From Puccinia triticina (taxonomy: Eukaryota > Basidiomycota > Pucciniomycetes > Pucciniales > Pucciniaceae): a stretch of DNA of 64,000 nt. Shown piece by piece: positions 39,980-51,317 of the stretch (positions within the stretch are counted from its first letter, which is position 1; each line of letters begins with the position of its first letter). The DNA lies in contig NC_070562.1 of NCBI RefSeq assembly GCF_026914185.1, positions 1,426,001-1,490,000 of the forward strand. The letters are read 5' to 3'. The notes under the pieces were generated by a model. The model ran no database searches, was not told the origin of the DNA, and saw nothing but the letters and a program-made list of their open reading frames with translations. The position numbers were made by a program, and so were the translations under genes.

Positions 39980-42970
39980 TTCTGGTCAGTAATGCCCCCA
40001 CGCGGAAAGTACCGCTTGACCTGATCCGCCGCGAAACGGCCTTTGAGCTCCGTCCCGTCAAGCTCGGCGAGGACGTAGGAGCCCCCTTGAACCTGCTGGA
40101 CGATCCGGTAGGGCCCGTTCCACTTGTGGGCGAAAAGCTGCCCCCACTGCACTTCTAGCGATCAATTGTAGGCGAGGACGAGGTCGCCAGGCTTGAGTGG
40201 ATCCCAAAATTTACCGAGGTTCTTTTCGTGCCAGTAACGGATAGACTCTTGCCGCGAGTTCATCATTCGATCATACGCAAGACGCCGAGAATCTTCGCTC
40301 CGCTCAAGCTGTCGAGATCGAGCCACCAACAGATCCGAAGTGTCACGTACGTCTTCCCAGTCGACGCCCAGAAAGGATTTGATGTCTAGGTCAATTGGGA
40401 GCGCTGCCCGCTGCCCAAAAATCAACTCGTAAGGCGAGTATCCCGTAGTTTGCTTTGTCGAAATCCGATCAGCGAACAGCACCAGGGGCAAGAATTTGCG
40501 ACAGTTCTTGCCCGAGTCGCCTGCTAACTTGACTAGCGCCGCTTTCAAAGGCCCGTGCCCGCGCTCGACCATGCCTTGAGCTTCGAGGTAGTAAGGCGTT
40601 GAGACCCTGTGCTGACCTGGAAGGGCCCTCAGCATCTCCGCAAGAGCGCCACCGAACTCCGATCCGCCGTCGGTGGAATAGGACCTAGCCAAACCATACC
40701 TCATGGTCCAGTGTTCCTGGAGGAAGGCGGCCACCGCCTCCGAGGTAATGTTATTGAGAAACTTTGCCTCCACCCACCCAGAAAAATCATCGCGCGCGAC
40801 TATAAGATATTTGGCGCCGCCCGCCTTTATGTGAACCACGTCCATTGATACCCGCCCAAAAACAGTCGCCTCTCCGGTCGGGTACCGCATCTCTAGGGGC
40901 CGGCGGAGGTCCCTCTTCTGGCAGGGCTCACAGCTCTGACACCAGCACGCGACGGCCTGCTTCAAAGAGGGCCACCAGAATCGGTCCGCAATCCGGCAAT
41001 AAGTTTCTGCAACTCTGCGGTGCCCCAAGCCTTCGTGGAGATTTCCTAGGATTTCTTCTTGCTTGCTGGGTATCGTGACGACAATTCGAGGTAGCGGGCT
41101 GCCGCGCTTCATAAGCCGATTGGCCTGAATGAAAAATTCAGATGACTTGCGCTTAAGGGCCTGAAACTCCTTAGTGCTCAACCCGGGTGGGTGAACCAGA
41201 GTCGTGAGGTACTGCTCTAACTTCCGCCAAAAACCTTCTTGATACCCGCTGTAAGAGTGACCGGAGCTCGCTGAATACGCCTGCAAAGGTTTAACGTGAG
41301 GCGCGTCTTCATCGAAGTCAGAAGCCGGTGGATCTGAGTCGTCGTCCCCTTGAGGGCGCCTGGAGAGACTGTCGGGAAACGTGAATGCTTTGCCTGGCCG
41401 ATGGACAATGTAAAAGGAGAAGAGTTGAATAAAGGCGACCCAACGGGTCATCGGAGCGTTCGGTAAGCTGGGCGCGTTAATCATTTGAATGAGGGATTGC
41501 GCGTCGACTTGGAGCTTGAAATACTGGCCCCACAACACCGTCTGGAGCTTCTTCAGTATCCTCGCCACCCCGCAGAGCTCGAGCTTAGCCTGAGAATAGC
41601 AAGATTCTACGTCCGTAAACAAAAGGGACTCGTACAACGCCGGTCGGTCCCGACCCTCCAAATCCGCCTGAGTGAGCACCGCTCCCGCCGCGTGGAAACT
41701 AGAGTCTACGGCGAGCTTAATTAGTCCTCCTTCAGGCCCATAGTTGATTTTTGCCAGCACAATGTCCTTGCCCACGATTGTTTTCAAAGCCGCGAAAGCC
41801 TCCTCGCACTCTGTCGTCCAAACAAATTCCGCGTCCTTCCTCGTCAGACGCCGCAAAGGTACACAAATTTGGGACAAGGAGGGAATAAAGATTCGGACAT
41901 ACACTACCACACCCAAGAACCCGCGCACCTCCGTCGCATCTTTTGGTTGAGGCCACGAGAGTATCTTGTTCACCTTGCTCCGCGCCATTTTCCGACCCTC
42001 CTTACAAACCACGTGCCCCACTATCTCAAGCGCCGGGACGCAGGCAGCTAACTTTGACGCGGACACCGTCAAGCCGGACTCCTCAATTCGAAAAAGAATC
42101 CGCTCCAGTGTCTCGGCGTATTCCCAAATGAATCGCCGAATGCCGGGATGCCACGAAAGGAGCTCGTTGTCGTAATCGGAAGTGGGCCCCTTTATACCCC
42201 CGTCATCGATGAAGATGCCAGCGTGGTCCGGAATCTCATCCTGGAGGATCCAGACCATTTGAGCTTGGTACACCGCCACCGAGTTGGTGGCTCCCTGGGG
42301 GAGACGCGTCAGCTGAAACCTCCCGAGAGGAGTATCAAAAGTTGTCAGAGGCCGCGTAATTGGATGCAGCGCGCGCTCGTCGTAGCCGCCCATAATATCT
42401 CCGAGCCTGTAGCAGGCCCGTCCAGAAAACGACTCCACGAAATCTTCCGTAGCCGGCGGGACGCCAGCATCCCTAACCGTGACCTTATTGAGCGGCTGGA
42501 GGTCGTGCACAATATGCAACTTCCCATTACTCTTGACTACACAAAAGAATGGGCTACTGTAGCTCGACGTAGATTGCTCGTACAGCCCGGTGCTGATGCA
42601 TTCTCTGATGAGTCGAATATACTCGTCCATCTTAGCTGCCGGTACCGGAATCTTCCTCTTTTGCCAAGGCTCGTGCTCCACGACCAGGATGATGTAAGGC
42701 ATCCCGTAAGATTCCTTAAGTAGTCCACACTCCGATTCCTGGAACGCAATCAACTGATTACGGAAGGAAAGAACATTTTTGATGAGGTCAAGCTCGCTAG
42801 GGTACAACCAGCCCGCCGGCGCGAAATTAACCACCGCTAGCCTCTCTTTGGTGACCCGCCCTTGGGGAACGAAAGGACCGGCGAGGGATCTTGGTAAACC
42901 ACAGTAAGGGTCCCGTGACAATGGAGGCCGTTGGAGTGGGGGGTTGATATCCTGCGGCATTGGCTGGTTG
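39976..42970 (-). pseudogene. pol: Element B Pol, RT to integrase part
   Basis: Closely matches element A Pol from just before RT to the C-terminus. RT has the same LKSNGKL/VKSNGKL, LTRLPQG and FIDD boxes. RNase H (VDSSFHAAGAVLT), the integrase zinc site (CQSCEPCQKR) and the DDE region (TDGGSEFGG) are present. A TGA at 40162-40164 replaces the Arg codon of AYNRSLEVQW (CGA to TGA, a CpG transition), truncating the GPY module. The ancestral stop is TAA at 39976-39978. The N-terminal part of the same gene lies beyond element D at 46695-47771. Confidence 0.9.
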
Positions 42971-42975
42971 ACCGG

Positions 42976-43296
42976 TGTAAACCCCCCTCCTCCTCTGGGG
43001 TTCACAAGGTGTCACCAATGGACACCTGCCCTGTCACAGACTTGTAGATAGCCCGTTCCTCCTCCTTCCTTGGCTCAGCAGAGAACTGACATGCAGTCTC
43101 TCTGAGCCAGGTAAGCTCCCTTCCTTTTGTCTCTCTTCTTTCCTTCTTCTTCCTCTCAAGCAGAGAACTGACATGCAGTCTCTCTGAGCCAGTCCTAGCA
43201 ATCAAAGCCCCCTGAGTTTGGTCCTAGAACTCCTCCTCCGCGCCCGTGCCATTGCTCCTCCGTCTCCAGCTCCAGTGAAGGGATTCAACCCTTACA
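42976..43296 (+). repeat. Element D 5' LTR
   Basis: 321 bp. Contains a ~30-bp direct repeat (AGAGAACTGACATGCAGTCT..GAGCCAG at 43079-43110 and 43162-43192) around a stretch that looks like a short intron (GTAAGC at 43111 to CAG at 43163). Confidence 0.92.
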
Positions 43297-43639
43297 CTTT
43301 TTTTTTCTAACACCCAAACTCTCAACCAACTCTATCCGTTCCGTTCCGTTCCGACTCTCTGTTCCGTTCCGTTCCGACTCCGACTATCCGTTCTGTTCCA
43401 AATCTGCTCCGCCCGACCTCAATTCCATCTCCAATGATTTTTTTTCTCGGTTTTTTTACTCCTTTCTTCCTTGGTTATTCCCTTGACAACCTCCCTTCCA
43501 ATCTCCAAACGCTCCAACATACCAAGAATGGCAACTAATCAGCCCAGATCACCGAGCATCCTGGCCTCGATCCCCAAAACGATGAAAACAAGGATTCGCG
43601 TTGGATACTTACTCGACCCCTTGTGCCAAGGCTTGCGGG

Positions 43640-45464
43640 GCCGATTTACCGAAATTGACGGGCTCATGTTCATTGGGGAGTGCTTAGTCCTTCCAGCAGA
43701 CCCAGTCCTACGCCTCAAACTCGTTGAATCAACACATCACCGGCTTGGACATGCGAACGCTTTGGATACAATTGCTGATCTGCGTCGTAGATTTGTTTGG
43801 CGTGGAATGTCATCCGAAGTGAAGATTTTCACCGTTGTAGGGACTCTTGTGGGACACTAAATGTTTATTTGGTGAAAATATCCTCTGAGGGGGAAATAAA
43901 TTGCTAATAGGTTGAAAGGCTATTACAACTTACGGGTGGTTTGAAAGACCTGCCCCTCTAATGGTACTATGCAAATAACTAAGAGTCTTGTAATCAATAT
44001 TTATAAAGATGTGGCTGATTCCAAGATAGATCTTACTTTTGTATAGTAATCTCTATCAGACCTAGATTCCTCAAATCACTATTCTTGCAGATCTGTTACA
44101 ACTTCTGATGCTGGAGGGATAATGTAATCCAGTGGGATCAATTATGTAAAATACAATTGTTGTTGATGTTGGGTTGTTGATGAGAAGGTTGGTAATGATC
44201 TCTTCCTTAAGCAATCTCTTGATAAGGCACTTTAATCAATACTAGAGCTCCTGGTTGCTACTACACTACTACTACTTGTTATAATTGTTGTTGATGAAGT
44301 TGGTAATAATCTCTTCCTTAACAATCTCTTGATAAGGCACTTTAATTACTACTAGAGCTCCTGACTACTACTACTACTACTACTGACTCAAACTTAACAC
44401 TACCACTACCACTACCACTACCACTAAAATACCACTAAACTACCACTGTAACTAAACTAACCACTGTGACCAAACCTCTGTAGGCTGATGGGGAAAAGAT
44501 CTGATGAGGGGGGGAAAGAGGCCTCCTTATATATTGAAGGGTGAGGGAATTTAGCTCCAGGGGAACTCCTTGTGAGGGCTATTTTCTGCAGGGGATATCA
44601 GTTGCACAGCAAGATATGCATGTGTTGCACTGCCTGCCAAACAATGAGGTAATGGATTCTGCAGGAGGGGATATCAGTTGCACAGCAATATATGCATGTG
44701 TTGCACTGCCTGCCAAACAATGATGTAATTGATCCTGCAGGCAGGCTCCTTGAACACCTTATCTGCCTGCATATGCTGCACTGCATGATATCATGTGTTG
44801 CTAGGTGACCCAAACAACCTTCCGTAACCTACCATATGCCTGCATGTCCAGCTGTTGCCTTCTTCCATCCAGAATATTGGGGGTCAAAGCCTCTCCTCCC
44901 ACCTTGCTCCATCCTTCCTTCTTCCTCCTCCCTAATTAATACTTACATCCATATCCCATCATACTGAATCCTAGACCCTTATAAAGTAATATACCACCCT
45001 TATAAAGATAATATACCCTTACAACACTGCCTTACTTGATACACCACACCATCCTCCCTTCCATTCCTGGTTGAGACATGTGCTCCCAATACCTTCCACC
45101 TCTTCTATTGATAACATCCTTCCACCTCCCTGCCATCCTACCTAGTCATGGTCCTCCATTCCATCCCTGATCACGCCGTCCATCCTACATGATCCTAGTC
45201 TGCCGTTCCGTCCGTGCTAACACTATCCCTCATCCATCTGTCTGTATCTGTAATGAATCCATTCCTCCCATCAACACATACACTGCTTGTATTATATATA
45301 ACTTCCTCCTCTTATAATGAATGATAGCTGTATCTATGCTGTCTCAATACCTCTGCAATGTGCTTTTGGCATTGTCACACCAATGGAGCACCACACCGTG
45401 ACCTGTCCCAGTTGCCGAAAAACAAAAGTTTTGGAAACGAAATCACCCAGCAACGTTTGATCAG
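43640..45464 (+). pseudogene. Integrase zinc-binding (HHCC) fragment of element D
   Basis: HHRLGHANALDTIADLRRRF (about 43733-43792) supplies the His pair of a gypsy integrase_H2C2 domain. The matching Cys pair (CPSCRKTK) lies on the far side of solo LTR E, at about 45403-45426, in frame once E and one CCGT are removed. A TGA follows soon after (45451-45453). RT, RNase H and the DDE core are missing, so this is a relic. Confidence 0.75.
43836..45395 (-). mobile_element. Solo LTR E inside element D
   Basis: 1560 bp, TGTAGGG..CACCACA on the plus strand, flanked by CCGT (43832-43835 and 45396-45399). On the minus strand it has a TATATAAGGAGGCC-like box (~44520-44533), as in families C and F. Inside, a ~71-bp block (GGGGATATCAGTTGCACAGC..TGCCTGCCAAACAATGA) is tandemly duplicated at 44597-44740, and ACTACT/CACTAC microsatellites occur at 44260-44450. 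Confidence 0.85.
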
Positions 45465-45529
45465 CCGCTTCACTGCTTGACATTGCCACCAACAACCGAG
45501 GTGGCTCCCTCACGCCTCCCTCTCTTTCT

Positions 45530-46444
45530 TTGACCAGCAATGAACCCTTCGCGGGTCGCAACTGCGACGCCAATTCACCTGCCTGCAGCAACAACTCAGA
45601 CAGCCGCTGCCTCACGCCTCTCGCCCCTCCTCGAAATGTCTGCTCGCCCTTCTCCTCGGAGCCTGTTCTCGCGGCCACTATACCGTCTAGCAAGCTTCCT
45701 GAGTGCTCCACGGTCCTAGTTCCGCCTCCCTCCCTTCAACCACATCATCATCACCCCTCCGCGCCATCTCCCACTTCGTCGACCTCACCGACACCCCCTA
45801 CACCATCTCCTACTTCATCAACCTCGCCGAAGCCCTCTGCGCCATATCCCACTTCATCGACCTCGCCGACACCCTTTGTGCCATCTCTTGCCTGTCCCGC
45901 CACCCTACTCTGCCCGCCCGTACCTCCGTACCCGCCCCTGCTAACCCCAATCATACAGGCTCGTCCATCACTCCTGCATGCAACTGGACCTCAAAGACTC
46001 GACATACTACAGCCCCCCAAAATAAATCTACAAAGCCTCAATTGCTGTCTGACACAGATCCGATGTCTTCTTGGTGATCGATTCAACCAGCTCTTAGCCA
46101 AAAGCAGGCCTACTGCGCGACAAACTCCCCAGTCTACACTACATCCCCTCTGCTCTATTGTCTCACCTCCGCCGTACAGCCCTCCCACACCAGCACGACC
46201 ATCCTCTGCTTGTCAACACCAAGAAAATTCCCCACTTCCACAACTGCACCCCCACCTTCCCTCTAGTCTCCCTCCCGCCTCTCCTCAAGTTCATCCTTCC
46301 CCTTACATTACTCCTTTTTTTCAACCATTTCTTTTTCTTCCTTTTTTCTTTTTTGTAGGAGGGGAGACTGTAAACCCCCCTCCTCCTCTGGGGTTCACAA
46401 GGTGTCACCAATGGACACCTGCCCTGTCACAGACTTGTAGATAG
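45530..46444 (+). CDS. Pro/Ser/Thr-rich reading frame in element D
   Basis: A 304-residue frame between the integrase relic and the 3' LTR of D. Most of it is proline, serine and threonine (tandem SPTSSTSPTP-like units at residues 75-115). I see no domain. The last residues run into the LTR. It may be a composition artefact of a C-rich pyrimidine stretch. I list it because it is the only long frame in D. Confidence 0.2.
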   Translation: MTSNEPFAGRNCDANSPACSNNSDSRCLTPLAPPRNVCSPFSSEPVLAATIPSSKLPECSTVLVPPPSLQPHHHHPSAPSPTSSTSPTPPTPSPTSSTSPKPSAPYPTSSTSPTPFVPSLACPATLLCPPVPPYPPLLTPIIQARPSLLHATGPQRLDILQPPKINLQSLNCCLTQIRCLLGDRFNQLLAKSRPTARQTPQSTLHPLCSIVSPPPYSPPTPARPSSACQHQENSPLPQLHPHLPSSLPPASPQVHPSPYITPFFQPFLFLPFFFFVGGETVNPPPPLGFTRCHQWTPALSQTCR

Positions 46445-46689
46445 CCCGTTCCTCCTCCTTCCTTGGCTCAGCAGAGAACTGACATGCAGTCTCTCTGAGC
46501 CAGGTAAGCTCCCTTCCTTTTGTCTCTCTTCTTTCCTTCTTCTTCCTCTCAAGCAGAGAACTGACATGCAGTCTCTCTGAGCCAGTCCTAGCAATCAAAG
46601 CCCCCTGAGTTTGGTACTAGAACTCCTCCTCCGCGCCCGTGCCATCGCTCCTCCGTCTCCAGCTCCAGTGAAGGGATTCAACCCTTACA
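46369..46689 (+). repeat. Element D 3' LTR
   Basis: 321 bp, directly after a purine tract and followed by the ACCGG target duplication. Confidence 0.92.
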
Positions 46690-46852
46690 ACCGGCTTGAT
46701 CTTGCGGGCCACCGGCTTGTATTTTGCCGCGAAAGAAAGCGCTCCGCCCCCCCGCCAAGCGTCCACAAGAGCAAGCTGAGCCGTGTTACTGAGGCCGCAA
46801 TCCAAAAGTCGAAAGGTCCGATGCTCCGCGCCGTCCTCAAACGCCGCCTTTT

Positions 46853-46964
46853 CTGCGAATGAAGAGCGAAAGGTACATTCGGGGCTCACGAGTGTGGTGC
46901 GTGGTAGAGTTTTCGAAAGTTGCGGAGCATCACGCCTCGGAGGTGCACATTGGGAGGAACTTAC
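46853..46964 (-). other. Intron-like cassette 3 (element B)
   Basis: GTAAGTTCCTCCC, GTGCACCTCCGAGG, TTTCGAAAAC, CACCACACTCGTGAGC, TTCATTCGCAG on the minus strand. 112 bp, phase 0, open when retained, the same length as in A. Confidence 0.75.
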
Positions 46965-47044
46965 TTCTACCCCAAGTTGCCTCCACGGCAGAAAGTACTC
47001 CACTTCTCCCTCTTCGCATACCAATTTCCAGGAGCATAGTTTAT

Positions 47045-47271
47045 GCTCGTCGCGGATTCGGGTCGGATCTGATGTTGGTAGTTTCACCTCATCTCGGAGG
47101 ATCATTAGTTTTCCCTCGTCGCGGAGGCTCGGAAGTTTTGCCTCGTTGCGGAGGGCCCTTGCGGACACGCCTAGTTTATTCTCATCGCGGAGTGTCTTCA
47201 AACAAGACGAAACTAGTTTATTCTCATCGCGGAGAAGAGCGTCGGGAGGTAGTTTAGTCTCGTCGCGGAGA
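47045..47271 (-). other. Array of seven hairpins in Pol (element B)
   Basis: Plus-strand positions: 47045-47058, 47087-47100, 47114-47127, 47141-47154, 47180-47193, 47222-47235 and 47258-47271. The stem is CTC/GAG and the loop mostly contains GCGA, GCAA or GAGA. The outer pair is complementary in five of seven (C-G three times, T-A twice); two copies are decayed. Encodes the same LR(D/N)ExKL peptide repeat as element A. Confidence 0.7.
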
Positions 47272-47296
47272 CGAGACGAGTGAGATAGGGGTTCGC

Positions 47297-47411
47297 CTGG
47301 ACAAATAAACAAACCAGGATCCGGCGGGTCACTCACGAGTGTGGCCAAAGGTAATGTTTTCGACTTGACGGTAGAATCTACCCGGAGATGCATACTTTGG
47401 AGGGGACTTAC
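47297..47411 (-). other. Intron-like cassette 2 (element B)
   Basis: GTAAGTCCCCTCC, ATGCATCTCCGGG, AGTCGAAAAC, GGCCACACTCGTGAGTG, TTTATTTGTCCAG. 115 bp (1 mod 3, as in A), phase 0, open when retained. Confidence 0.75.
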
Positions 47412-47767
47412 TTCTGGTTTGAGTGCCCCCGCGGCATCACCAAGATGCAAGGCCTCTCTCGCGCCAGTCGCGCGGGCCCGTCGGATTCTTTTTGTTGGTT
47501 CAAGAGAAAAGGAGTCGGCAAGAAGAGGAATTGGAGATTGGAAGTTGGAATTGGCTCTGTTTTTTGATGTTTGACCATTTTGTAGATGTTTTTGGGTTTT
47601 AAAATTTTGACAAGAAGAGAACGGAGTCGGGAAAGAAGTGAAAGGAGTCGGAGACGAAAATGAAAATGGAGCTGATCGAAAGATTTGAGCCTCAGGAAAG
47701 GGAGTCGATTCACCGGACAGAATGCGAGGCTTGAGATTAAAACTGCCAGTCAACGAATCGACTCCCT

Positions 47768-49937
47768 TCATAAAAAAGGTTGATCGGGCCCATCGTCGGG
47801 CATTTCAAGAATACGCCCGCAATGAGTGAGTACCGCCTTTCGTCCGTGAGCCGGAAACTCACTTTCCCATCGTCCCTTCTCGACAGGACAGAGTGACACT
47901 TCAATGTTGCGGCCTTCCGAGTCCGGAAGAATGATCCGCTCCCCCGCTGTGGGGGAAAACAGAAGGGTCGCCTCAAAGTCAATCAGAAACGGCCGACCCA
48001 GAATGAACGGACTTTTGTGTTGAGTGATCCAAAAGTGGCAAGTGCCAACAATGCTCTTTCCCACCCGAATAGGAACGTCCTCAGCGACGCCGATCAACTT
48101 GCACGCTTGGTTGTTGATCCCATAGACCGCCGAGCTGAAGTTGACCCTGGGGGTCAAGTTGAACCTGTTCGCCATTGCGTCCGATATGATGTTGAGCTGA
48201 GAGCCCGAGTCGATCAGAGGTGATGCTGCACTCTCCCCCGCCCCAACCAAACACGCTAAATAACCCAGTGGGCAGGAGTATAGGCAGGGTTCAGGATCGT
48301 TTTCCCTGAACTCCCCTCCCTCGGCTAGAGTTCCGGAATGTACCTTGAGCTCCTCCGGTCCCACCTCCACGCGGCGACGAGAGACCCACTTTTTAACGCC
48401 GTCCGAGACGGCTGGTGAAATCGAACAGATTTCCGACACCGTCGTTGAAACCGGCAAATCGAAAATCTTCTTGATGAACCCATCCACCGCCGCGGGATGG
48501 TCGCGTGAGACATCGCGCTCGAAACGAACCTTGGGCTGAGAGCTGGTCGTCTTTGGGGGGGTTCCCGACTGAGCCGTGGTCTCGTTTGGCGTGGCAGCCT
48601 GAGGGTCTGGGTCGTTCATGATGCGATCAAAGACTTCCTGCTCGTCGGATGGATCCCGGTCAGCAGGACCGCTAGGCACAACGGCTGGCTTTCGGAGCGG
48701 CCGCTTCAGTTGGGAAGGAGGATTTAGCGGGGCCTTATAAGGCTTGGCCTCTTCATGCCGCTTTCTCCCCGCCGCGTCTGACTCGTAATTCCCGGCAAAC
48801 GATTGCGATGAGACCGCAGGTGGGTACCACTGCTCTAGGGACCCGCAGGTTGCCTTGAACTCTACCGAGGCCGAATGAGTCGATGGGCGGGGTCCCGGAG
48901 ACTGAGGTCGAGTAGTGGAGTGTTGATTCGGCTGATAAGACGCCACCACGTGACGGATCGGACGACTTCGATCGAAAGGAATCAGAGCGCCGTTTGGCAG
49001 GAAGTAGTTGTTCCCTCGCTGCTCCACCAGCCCGGCCTCTTTATCCTTCTGTAACTCGGCGCAACGAAGAGTCCCGTGGTTCTCACGATGACAATAGTAG
49101 CATATCATCGGCCCACGCTCGTTCGACGGCCCAGTCTTCCCATTTCCCTGCTTCATGTACTGCTCGAACGCCTTAAACATCTTGGTGAGTTCGTCCATTG
49201 AGGGGTCGGCTTTGGGAGCCGAGGGCGATGCTGCGGGTCGCTGATCGGACAACATTTTCTTCATAGTGTCATTTGCCTCTTGAAAAGGCGACACTACCGG
49301 GGCTGCGGATCGAGTATCCTCAAAAGAAAGGGAAATCTGCCCCTTCATGACGGTGTCGACAGCACCGCGAAGGATCCTGAAAGCCGGCAAGCGTGCCCGA
49401 TTGTCCGCCGTCGTGACGAGGGTGCTGTCCTTAATCATCTGGTCCCGGATGCGCCCTTGAAACCCCACCGAGAAAGCCTGGTAGAACTGTTTCTTCAGCT
49501 CTTCATCGGACTCGATGTGTCCCTTGGAGACGAGATAGGCCTGGATTGGGTCCCAGGCCTTGCGAAACTCGTGATAATCCGAGACCGACGACACTCCGCC
49601 CTTCACTACCCACTTGGCCACCAAACTAGCGATGTCCCTTTCGGTAAAGAGCGCGGTGTCTACATCTGCCCAGTAGCTGAGCATGGCGGCTTTCAGCTTA
49701 GACCGATTCGGCGGAACATTGCCTTCCAGCGTCTCCAAAACGGCGCGCGTCTCGCCGTTTTCGACGAAGCGCACGACCTGTCGAGCCTTGTCGTAGTCTG
49801 AAGCTTCGTCTAACTCAGCCGCTAGCTCGTAGTCGGCCAGGAAACGCTCTAGGTTTGAGCCGTCGAATTTCAAGCCCTCCTGCGGCTTGATTTTCCTTCA
49901 TTTTCGAGGGTTGTGGATCGCCCCCCAAATCGGCCAT
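47768..49937 (-). pseudogene. gag: Element B Gag-protease
   Basis: Homologous to element A Gag over its length: capsid-like region, zinc knuckle CYYCHRENHGTLRC, Pro-rich linker, protease loop PLIDSGSQ and FILGRPF. The ancestral start MADLGG (ATG at 49937) is separated from the long frame by a one-base shift at about 49895-49905, just before KIKPQEG. This copy is therefore probably not translated from its own start. The stop overlaps the Pol ATG (ATGA at 47768-47771). Confidence 0.88.
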
Positions 49938-49964
49938 GGCAAAGAAGAAAAAAAAAAAAAAGAA

Positions 49965-50069
49965 CTGCGAAGGCAAACAAGCGAAATACGGGGGCGGCTC
50001 ACAGAGTGGCGATGATGTTTTCGACACGAGTGTAGACTTCGGAGGTGCTACTGAGTGGAGGGGACTTAC
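49965..50069 (-). other. Intron-like cassette 1 (element B, 5' leader)
   Basis: GTAAGTCCCCTCC, GCACCTCCGAAGTC, GTGTCGAAAAC, GCCACTCTGTGAGCC, TTTGCCTTCGCAG. 105 bp. Ends 27 bases before the ancestral Gag ATG. Confidence 0.75.
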
Positions 50070-50371
50070 TTCTACAACCTAAGTGCCCCGCCGCTGAACC
50101 CTAAAAAAGAGGAGAAGAAAACAAAAGGACAAGAGGAGAGCTCCGAGGGTGAATGACTCCTGAAACGTCTTGATCCCAATCAAAACGACGACTAGCGCGA
50201 TCGTTCGAAAGACGATGATGCCGAAACGCGATGACCAGTTGTCCTTGTTGAAGAAAATAAGATCAAGGATTTCAGTAATTGTTTTATGCGGAGATGTTTT
50301 GATGAGAGACCGGTAGAGAAGCGAAAAGAAAGAAAAATTGGAAACCGCTCAGAGCGCCTCAAAACCACAGC

Positions 50372-50421
50372 CGAGACTGTAAATCTTGAGGTCGCTGGTT
50401 TGATCCCGGCTCGGGGGACCA
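50372..50421 (-). promoter_or_regulatory. Extended primer-binding site: tRNA-Tyr 27-76 (element B)
   Basis: The plus strand reads as the 3' half of mature tRNA-Tyr(GUA) with CCA, 50 nt, with one change from element A (T loop TTTGATC for TTCGATC). The homology to tRNA and to A stops at the same base, position 27; sequence beyond is unrelated in A and B. Confidence 0.9.
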
Positions 50422-50423
50422 AA

Positions 50424-51317
50424 TGAGGGACTCCTGTCCGTACAAGCGGAGGCAGTTGTGTGAGGGGATGGGTGCTGTTTAGGCTGCCCTCGTGGCTGGG
50501 TGGTCCGTGGTGATGAGCGCTGAAAATGGGGGGGGATCAGGGATAGCTATTGGGTTTTGGGTGGTTTTGAGAAGTTCGCCGGGGTTTTGGATCCTCGGCG
50601 GCGGTTGTTTTGTTTGAGGGGAAGGGAGATGTGATCTTAAGGAAGAGGAAGGAAAAAGATCCGGAAAACTCTGATGAAGGATGATCGGCGGGCAGAGCCT
50701 GTAAGTTGAAACTCTGAAGATAGGATCTATAAGCTCCGTGATGGTCCGTATTCTGGGGATCAGAATGCCATGCCTCTCCCATCATCCAAGTTCGGCTAAC
50801 TTGGACTCCGGGAGAGCCACATGTCACATAGATTTCATCATATCCTCCGCGCGCTACTCGCGCACACACACACAACAGACAACAGAAGAAGGAGAAAAGA
50901 AGACACAACACAAAGAAATGAGGAAATCAGAATGAGATGAGACAGAAGGAGAAGAAACAGAGAAAAGAAAGGGAAAGAGAACAGAGGAGAAAGAAACACT
51001 CAAGACAGACAAAAATCAAACAGGAGAGAAGGAGCCAGAAGACAAAAACAGGGAATAAACCCACAGCAGATGCTGTGTTAGGACCAAGAAAGATGAGACA
51101 GGGACGGAGACTGAGAAGAAGAGGGGGATTTTGAGGATGAAGGAAAAAAGGGGGAATGGAAAGGAAAGAGGAGATGGAAAGGTGGAAAGGAGGAAGAAGG
51201 AAGAAGGGCAGAAAGATCTTGAAGGAGGTTGGAAGATGAGGGGAAAAGAGGGACCTTGATGATCTCGCTGGCGGCGGTGTTGCTCCTGACTAGCTGGCCA
51301 CGAGAGGGGCCACCACA
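50424..51317 (-). repeat. Element B 5' LTR
   Basis: 894 bp, partner of 38899-39791. On the minus strand it begins TGTGGTGGCC and ends CCCTCA next to the primer region. Confidence 0.92.

Larger units (their letters stand above)
42976..46689 (+). mobile_element. Element D: small LTR retroelement inserted in element B
   Basis: LTRs 42976-43296 and 46369-46689 are both 321 bp (TGTAAACC..CCTTACA) and differ at only about two positions. The target duplication is ACCGG (42971-42975 and 46690-46694). A polypurine tract (AGGAGGGGAGAC) precedes the second LTR. The 3-kb internal region holds only an integrase zinc-domain fragment and a proline/serine-rich frame, so this copy is non-autonomous. A solo LTR (43836-45395) is inserted in it. 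Confidence 0.93.
46695..47771 (-). pseudogene. pol: Element B Pol, N-terminal part
   Basis: Starts at the ATG (47771) that overlaps the Gag stop as ATGA, as in element A, and stays open until element D. It contains translated cassettes 2 and 3 (including VSSSQCAPPRRDA, similar to VSSNQSAPPERDA in A), the LR(D/N)ExKL repeat and the AAKYKPVARKIKPV segment. The gene continues at 42970 after removal of D and one ACCGG. No known domain was recognised in this part of Pol. Confidence 0.85.
38899..51317 (-). mobile_element. Element B: Ty3/gypsy retrotransposon related to A, disrupted
   Basis: LTRs at 38899-39791 (893 bp) and 50424-51317 (894 bp) start TGTGG on the minus strand, end CCTCA and differ at about six positions plus a small indel. 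Both flanks share CCG within the 28-bp satellite unit, so a 3-bp or mutated 4-bp target duplication is likely. The architecture equals that of A: tRNA-Tyr half, four cassettes, Gag-protease, ATGA overlap, Pol. It is inactive: a frameshift early in Gag, insertion of element D in Pol, and a CGA-to-TGA stop near the Pol end. Confidence 0.95.

Noticed and set aside
50372..50421. A tRNA-Tyr gene
   Set aside because: Only positions 27-76 are present, with an encoded CCA and no 5' half; it sits at the LTR boundary as a primer site.
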